Source of the DNA: CBDCVA01 sp965222935 [NCBI: Candidatus Latescibacterota bacterium]
GTDB taxonomy: Bacteria; Latescibacterota; CBDCVA01
DNA length: 64,000 bases
Assembly (NCBI GenBank): GCA_965222935.1
Contig: CBDCVA010000002.1
Span: 2,232,001-2,296,000 of the forward strand
Direction of reading: 5' to 3'
This document shows positions 59,552 through 64,000 of this stretch, piece after piece (positions within the stretch are counted from its first letter, which is position 1; the number at the start of each line of letters is the position of its first letter). Both the position numbers and the translations under genes were made by a program. Below the pieces are notes generated by a model. That model was given only the letters and a program-made list of their open reading frames with translations, was not told where the DNA came from and did no database searches.

Positions 59552-60771
59552 ATGAAAATCACGCGCGTGCGGCTAGAGCGGCTGGAGGGGGCGCTGGAGC
59601 ACGAGAGCCCCTTCTGGGAGGAGCCGCTCGTGCGCCCCATCGATGTCTACCCGGAGCATCGGGCCGAGGGGCCTGAGTTTCTCCAGAGGATCGTCGGGGG
59701 CCGCTTCATGCAGCAGACGGGAAAGGCCCGTTACCTGATCCGGTCGGTCTATGTCCACATTGAGACCGACGAGGGCCTGTGCGGTCTCTCTGGACCCATC
59801 GGCGAACCGGAGGCTTTCCAGATTGACCATCACCTGGCGCCCATCCTCATCGGCGAAGACCCTCGGGCCGTGGAACGCATCTGGGACAAGCTCTATCGAT
59901 TCGCCGTCCACGGGCGCAAGGGCACCGTCGTGATGGCGATCAGCGCGCTCGACTGCGGCTTGTGGGACCTCAGGGGCAAGTGGGCGGGCGCGCGCCGGTC
60001 TATCGCCTCCTGGGAGGCCCCACGCGCGCGAGCATTCCGGCGTACGCCAGCGCCCTCGGTTACAGCTTGGAGCCGGAAGCCGTCGGTGAACGCGCTCGGG
60101 CACTCGTCGAGCAGGGGTACAGGGCCACCAAGTGGTTCTTCCGACACGGTCCCGCCGAAGGCCGCGAAGGGATGGCCAAGAACGTCGAACTGGCGCGGAC
60201 GCTCTGCGAGGCCGTCGGGGACGACGTGGACATCATGCTCGATGCCTGGATGAGCTTCGACGTGCCCTACGCGGTCGAGTTGGCCGACCGGATCGAGCCC
60301 TACCGCCCCCGCTGGCTCGAGGAGCCGGTCATGCCCGACAAGATCGAAGCCTGCGCGGAAATCCGGGCATCGGTGGGCATTCCCATCGCCACGGGCGAGC
60401 ACGAGTATACCCGCTGGGGCATCCGCGCCCTGATCGAGGCCGGCGCCGCCGACGTGCTGCAGCCCGACGTCTACTGGGCAGGCGGCCTAACGGAGATGGT
60501 CAAGATCTGCGCGCTGGCTTCGACGTACGACCTCCCGGTGGTGCCGCACGGCCACTCCGTGCCCGCCACCGCGCACCTGATCGCCTCCCAGCCGCCGACC
60601 CTCTGTCCGATCCTGGAGTACCTGATCAAGTGGAACGAGGTCCACCAGTTCTTCCTGAAGGACCGCATCACGCCCCAAGGCGGCAGCGTAGCGCTCCCGG
60701 ACCGCCCCGGCCTGGGCATGGAGCTAGACGACGCCAGGATCGAGCGCCGGGAGGATGTGTCGTGGGGCTAG
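59552..60771 (+). pseudogene. Enolase-superfamily dehydratase (L-rhamnonate dehydratase-like), frameshifted
   Basis: The N-terminal part (to LWDLRGKWAGA) and C-terminal part (from PVYRLLGGPTRASIPAYASA) lie in different frames. They join near 59988-59995, where the sequence GGGCGGGCGCGCGCCGG has two extra bases; removing one GC restores WAGAPVYRLLGG. The total of 1220 bases is 405 residues plus stop and two. The C-terminal half has MLDAWMSFDVPYAVELA, RWLEEPVMPD, IATGEHEYTRWG, QPDVYWAGGL and VPHGHSVPATAH. These give a D-E-E metal set and a catalytic His, closest to L-rhamnonate and related aldonate dehydratases. It is either a real slip or a sequencing error in a GC run. Confidence 0.85.
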
Positions 60772-60828
60772 GGTCAGGTCGGGATCCGCTGACGGTCATG
60801 CTCGGAAGGACAGGGGGCGCTCATCGAG

Positions 60829-61740
60829 ATGATTGATCGCGCATGGGTTCGAGCGTCTCTGACCGGACCTGTCGCATCGGTCCACCTCCCGTTCACGCGC
60901 GAAGGCGAAATCGATGTGACGGGGCTGCGCGATTTCATCGACCACGCCATCGAGGCTGGAAGCGGCAGCCTCATCTTGACCCACGGCGACAGCCTGTACT
61001 CCATCTTGACCGACCGGGAGGTCGCAGAGGTCACCCGGACCGTCGTCGAGCACGCCGCCGGTCGCGCCCTGGTCATCGCGGCGGATAGGCAGTGGCCCAC
61101 GCCCAAAGAGGTGGCGTTCGCCGAGTACGCCCGCGAAGTCGGCGCCGACCTCCTGATGGTCTTGCCTCCCAACTGGGCGGCCTCATGCACGGTGGAGACG
61201 TTCGTCGAGCACTACGCCGCCGTCGCCGAGCACATCCCCGTGATGGTCGTGACCAATGTTTTTGCGTCTGCTCAGGATCAAGGTCTGGAGGCGTTGAAGG
61301 TCTTGCGGGATACTGTGGAAGGCATCGTGGCCATCAAGGATGATATTTGCGGCTCGTTCGCCAGGCGCATGGGTGTTCTGGTGCACGACCACTGGGCGGT
61401 GATCTCCGGCGGGCTGAAGGAGAACCATCTAGACCTGTTGCCCTACGGCTGCGATGGGTATTTCTCCACCTTCATGCACTTCAGGCCGGACATCGTTCAC
61501 GATTACTGGCGGGCGATCGGGGTGGGGGACTGGGCTCGGGCCAGGGCGACCATCGCAGACTACGATATACCCTACTTCGATTTCATCCGCGCGCTCCCCG
61601 GCGGATTGGATGCGGGCATCCACGGCACCTTCGAGTTGTTCGGCCTCACCGGCCGCTGGCGCAGGAAGCCCTACCACTCGCTGAGCGATGAACAGATGGA
61701 GCAGCTCAAAGGTTTCTTCGGGGCCAAGGGCCTGCTCTGA
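60829..61740 (+). CDS. Dihydrodipicolinate synthase (DapA/NanA) family aldolase, copy 1
   Basis: Schiff-base aldolase of 303 residues. Catalytic Lys170 is in IVAIKDD. The usual Tyr of the YNxP motif is replaced by Thr142 in VVTNVFA, and the GTTGE motif reads LTHGDSLYS, so it is a divergent subfamily. It probably cleaves 2-keto-3-deoxy acids formed by the upstream dehydratases into pyruvate and an aldehyde. It follows the dehydratase gene by 57 bases. A tandem paralogue lies 19 bases downstream. Confidence 0.85.
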   Translation: MIDRAWVRASLTGPVASVHLPFTREGEIDVTGLRDFIDHAIEAGSGSLILTHGDSLYSILTDREVAEVTRTVVEHAAGRALVIAADRQWPTPKEVAFAEYAREVGADLLMVLPPNWAASCTVETFVEHYAAVAEHIPVMVVTNVFASAQDQGLEALKVLRDTVEGIVAIKDDICGSFARRMGVLVHDHWAVISGGLKENHLDLLPYGCDGYFSTFMHFRPDIVHDYWRAIGVGDWARARATIADYDIPYFDFIRALPGGLDAGIHGTFELFGLTGRWRRKPYHSLSDEQMEQLKGFFGAKGLL

Positions 61741-61759
61741 ACGGGGAGGCAATAGCCTT

Positions 61760-62662
61760 ATGATAGACCGCGCGTGGGTTCGAGATTCGCTCACCGGACC
61801 CATCGCCTCAGTCAGCCTTCCGTTTCAACGCGATGGCCAAATTGACGAGATGGGGCTCCGAAACCTCATCGATCACATCATCGGCGCTGGAAGCAAGACG
61901 GTCCTCCTGACCGCCGGCGACAGCCTGTACTCGATCCTGACCGATCGGGAAGTGGCCGAGGTCACCCGGCTTACCGCTGAGCACACGGCCGGCCGAGCGA
62001 TGGTCGTCGCGGCGGACCGGCAGTGGGCAACCCCCAAAGAAGTGGAATTCGCCAAATATGCCCACGATGTCGGCGCTGATCTCCTGATGGTCCTGCCCCC
62101 GAACTGGGGGGCCTCATGCACGGTGGAGACCTTCGTCGAGCACTATGCCGCCGTCGCCGAACACATCCCCGTGATGCTCGTGACCAACGTTTTCACCCAG
62201 AATCACGAACTCGGCCTGCGCACGATCGAGGCTCTGCGCGATCGGGTCGTTGCCATCAAGGATGATGTCTGCGGCCCGTTCGCCAAGAGGATGGCGCTGC
62301 TCGTGCACGACCATTGGGCCGTCCTCTCCGGAGGTCTGAAGGAAAACCATCTGGCCCTCTTGCCCTACGGCTGCGATGGGTACATGTCCACCTTCATCGA
62401 CTTCAAGCCCGACATCGCTCATGACTACTGGGAGGCGATCGGGGCTCAGGACCTCGACCGTGCCAGGGCGATCATCACGGATTACGAGATGCCTTTGATG
62501 GATTTCTTCGGACCGCTGAGAGGGGGGTTCGACGCGGGCGTCCACGGCAGCTTGGAGCTCTTCGGCGTCGCAGGCCGCTGGCGCAGGAAGCCCTATCACT
62601 CGCTGACCGATGAGGAGATGGAGCAGTTGAAGGGCTTCTTTCAGTCCAAAGGTCTGCTATAG
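61760..62662 (+). CDS. Dihydrodipicolinate synthase (DapA/NanA) family aldolase, copy 2
   Basis: Paralogue of the previous gene, 300 residues, with shared MIDRAWVRDSLTGPIASV, TAGDSLYSILTDREVAEVTR, TNVFTQ with Thr in place of Tyr, and the Schiff-base Lys in VVAIKDDV. The ATG at 61760 follows GGGGAGGC. It is separated from copy 1 by only 19 bases. High identity suggests a recent duplication with possible specialisation for a different 2-keto-3-deoxy acid. Confidence 0.85.
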   Translation: MIDRAWVRDSLTGPIASVSLPFQRDGQIDEMGLRNLIDHIIGAGSKTVLLTAGDSLYSILTDREVAEVTRLTAEHTAGRAMVVAADRQWATPKEVEFAKYAHDVGADLLMVLPPNWGASCTVETFVEHYAAVAEHIPVMLVTNVFTQNHELGLRTIEALRDRVVAIKDDVCGPFAKRMALLVHDHWAVLSGGLKENHLALLPYGCDGYMSTFIDFKPDIAHDYWEAIGAQDLDRARAIITDYEMPLMDFFGPLRGGFDAGVHGSLELFGVAGRWRRKPYHSLTDEEMEQLKGFFQSKGLL

Positions 62663-62670
62663 CTGCACCG

Positions 62671-62799
62671 TCAGACGAGCGCGATCACCTCCACCAACCC
62701 TTCGGGTCGGATCAGCGCCGCCACCTGAATCGGCGTCGATGCGGGGAACGCCCCGATCGGTTCACCGAGCGCAGGGGGGATATACGCGGTTCTGGGCAT
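62671..62799 (-). pseudogene. Truncated RidA-family remnant (42 codons)
   Basis: A minus-strand open frame begins at the ATG 62797-62799, two bases after the GNAT stop, and ends at 62671. Its second half, GAFPASTPIQVAALIRPEGL followed by VEVIAL, is the C-terminal strand-helix of a RidA/YjgF protein. The first 90 residues of the fold are missing. It is too short to fold as RidA and looks like an internal deletion product. It converges on the DapA copy 2 gene. Confidence 0.65.
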
Positions 62800-62801
62800 C
62801 G

Positions 62802-63386
62802 TTACCCCTCCTCGGAGCTTTGCCGGGTGTATCTTTCTCGCGTCAGCACCAGGTCGTAGACCACGTGCGCCTTGCTCCCCGGCGGCTGTTCGATCTCGGC
62901 GTCGATCTCGAAGCCGACCCTCTGGAACGCTTTGAGGCTTCTCGGGTTAGTGTCTGATACGTCGCACGCGAAAAGCATATCCGCTCCCTCAGTCTCAAAC
63001 CCGAACGCGGTGAGCATACGGATCACCTCCGTCCCAATCCCACGACCCCAGAACCGCTTTTCGCCAATCGCTATGGGCATTCGCCAGCAGTCTAGCCCCG
63101 GGTGCCTCTCGAGGACCCTTTCGAGGTTCATGCGCTGGAAGCAACACTCCCCGATCGGCTCGCCGTCGTGTTCGATGACGAAGCTGTAGCCCTGCCGGGA
63201 CATGCCGCGGTAGATGGCCTGTACCTCGCTGAGCAAGCGCGAGAGCACGTCATCGCCCTCTGAGTAGTAGAGTACTTCGGGGTCGTTGTTCCACTCCAGC
63301 AGGATGTCCCAATCGGCTTCCGTCATCGGGCGAAGCGTGATCTTCCCTCGGCGCAGCGTGATGTCGTGCCGCTTCAACCTTTCCAT
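62802..63386 (-). CDS. GNAT family N-acetyltransferase (RimJ/RimL-like)
   Basis: A 194-residue acetyltransferase. The motifs are KITLRPMTEADWDILLEWNN at the start, IGEKRFWGRGIGTEVIRML with the acetyl-CoA-binding R-x-x-G-x-G/A, and NPRSLKAFQRVGFEIDAEIE at the end. The substrate could be a protein, a peptide or a small amine. The start ATG is 63386. It is divergent from the next gene at 63500. Confidence 0.9.
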   Translation of the reverse strand: MERLKRHDITLRRGKITLRPMTEADWDILLEWNNDPEVLYYSEGDDVLSRLLSEVQAIYRGMSRQGYSFVIEHDGEPIGECCFQRMNLERVLERHPGLDCWRMPIAIGEKRFWGRGIGTEVIRMLTAFGFETEGADMLFACDVSDTNPRSLKAFQRVGFEIDAEIEQPPGSKAHVVYDLVLTRERYTRQSSEEG

Positions 63387-63499
63387 CGAACCCCCGTCTT
63401 ATCCTACCGCTCACATTGCCTGCGGTCTTGCCCTGCGCTTATCTTCCCGCCGATTCCAATCTGAGCGCTTTCCGATTTCTCCGCCACAGGAGCCATCCC

Positions 63500-64000
63500 A
63501 TGAACCACCGCCCCCGCATCGCCGCTATCATCACCATCTACTATCCCAGGAGCCACGCCGACGTCATAGCCACCAAGTTCATGAAAGGCGCTTCCACCGA
63601 TGAGGGCTTCTTCACACCCGATGCCGACCTGGTCTCAATCTACCTCGACCACGTGCTGGAGGACGATATCGGTGTCGGACTCGCCAAGGAACACGGCATC
63701 CCCATCTACCCCAGCATCCGCAGCGCTCTGCGTACGGGCGGCGACGAACTGAGCGTCGACGGCGTGCTCCTGATTGGTGAGCATGGCGACTACCCCTGGG
63801 ACGAGCGCGGGCGCCAGTTGTACCCCAGGCGCCACTTCTTCGAGCAGATCGCTGGCGTTTTCGCCGAGAGCGGTCGCTCCGTGCCGGTGTTCAACGACAA
63901 GCACTTCGCCTACGCTTTCGCGGACGCCCGGTGGATGTGGGACCGCGCCGTGGAGCTGGATATCCCTCTCATGGCCGGTTCCACTCTACCCCTGTGCTGG
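63500..64000 (+). CDS. Conserved hypothetical protein, N-terminal part (cut by window edge)
   Basis: Plus-strand frame from the ATG at 63500 (after ACAGGAG) running open to the window edge, about 167 residues. Readable stretches are RIAAIITIYYPRSHADVIAT, GVLLIGEHGDYPWDERGRQL, YPRRHFFEQIAGVFAESGRS, and VPVFNDKHFAYAFADARWMW before AGSTLP. The first part resembles the Rossmann-like start of a family common in Planctomycetes and Poribacteria genomes near sugar catabolism genes, from memory. Function is unknown. Confidence 0.75.
   Translation, partial: MNHRPRIAAIITIYYPRSHADVIATKFMKGASTDEGFFTPDADLVSIYLDHVLEDDIGVGLAKEHGIPIYPSIRSALRTGGDELSVDGVLLIGEHGDYPWDERGRQLYPRRHFFEQIAGVFAESGRSVPVFNDKHFAYAFADARWMWDRAVELDIPLMAGSTLPLCW

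Overview
The window is a GC-rich, gene-dense stretch of a bacterial chromosome. The cell is diderm: there is a heptose-7-phosphate kinase and an ADP-heptose-type glycosyltransferase for LPS core, an outer-membrane beta-barrel protein, and several lipoproteins. Sulfatases, phytanoyl-CoA dioxygenase-like proteins, enolase-superfamily dehydratases, Gfo/Idh/MocA oxidoreductases and tandem 2-hydroxyacid dehydrogenases together recall uncultivated marine, sponge or soil lineages such as Latescibacterota or Poribacteria. That placement is inference; there is no rRNA in the window.

Layout. 0-2.4 kb (minus): pgk (cut by the edge), gap and comF. 2.7-6.9 kb (plus): HpaI-type aldolase, two tandem D-2-hydroxyacid dehydrogenases and a PL22 oligogalacturonate lyase. 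7.0-9.9 kb (minus): redox module of peroxiredoxin, FAD oxidoreductase and polyferredoxin. 10.1-14.0 kb (minus): enolase-superfamily protein, FAH-type hydrolase and Gfo/Idh/MocA oxidoreductase, followed by an inserted hicB. 14.2-16.4 kb (plus): Gfo/Idh/MocA oxidoreductase and a PdxA-like dehydrogenase. 16.4-19.5 kb (minus): a defence/toxin island with a HEPN (AbiU2-like) protein and membrane partner, hicBA, a methyltransferase and a macro-domain protein. 19.5-21 kb: Gx transporter, NusG-II protein, DUF1844 protein and a tiny basic protein. 21-27 kb: heptosyltransferase, purA, heptokinase, a frameshifted MATE exporter and MTA phosphorylase. 27-33 kb: MBL hydrolase, RidA, amidohydrolase, LarA-like racemase, PepA, a GNAT remnant and a membrane peptide. 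33-39.5 kb: PhyH protein, endonuclease IV, two Ldh-type dehydrogenases, two SDRs and a Nudix hydrolase. 39.5-42.6 kb: EamA transporter, Xre regulator and nadA. 42.8-47 kb: an envelope operon of a TPR lipoprotein, a peptidase-MA/propeller/barrel protein and a lipoprotein. 47-50.3 kb: PhyH protein, SDR, cupin and nitroreductase. 50.4-57.8 kb: anaerobic sulfatase maturase, two sulfatases and two sialidase-fold propellers. 58.0 kb: tRNA-Phe with its promoter and terminator. 58.3-62.7 kb: two enolase-superfamily proteins and two tandem DapA-family aldolases. The right edge cuts a conserved hypothetical gene.

How the genes work together. Most clusters fit catabolism of polysaccharide-derived sugar acids. 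Sulfatases and a uronide lyase release sugars. Enolase-type dehydratases make 2-keto-3-deoxy acids. These are then either split by DapA- or HpaI-type aldolases, or oxidised and cleaved by an FAH-family hydrolase as in the diketo (LRA5/LRA6-like) route.

The most unusual feature is that both Hic-family modules (10.2 kb and 17.7 kb) are bracketed the same way. An intact gene lies on one side and a same-strand remnant of that gene's 3' end lies on the other, with the toxin/antitoxin stop codon at the junction. This looks like insertion at gene 3' ends. Other items to check are a PhyH protein with HxG in place of HxD, two SDRs that have lost a catalytic residue, and several frameshifted or truncated genes.
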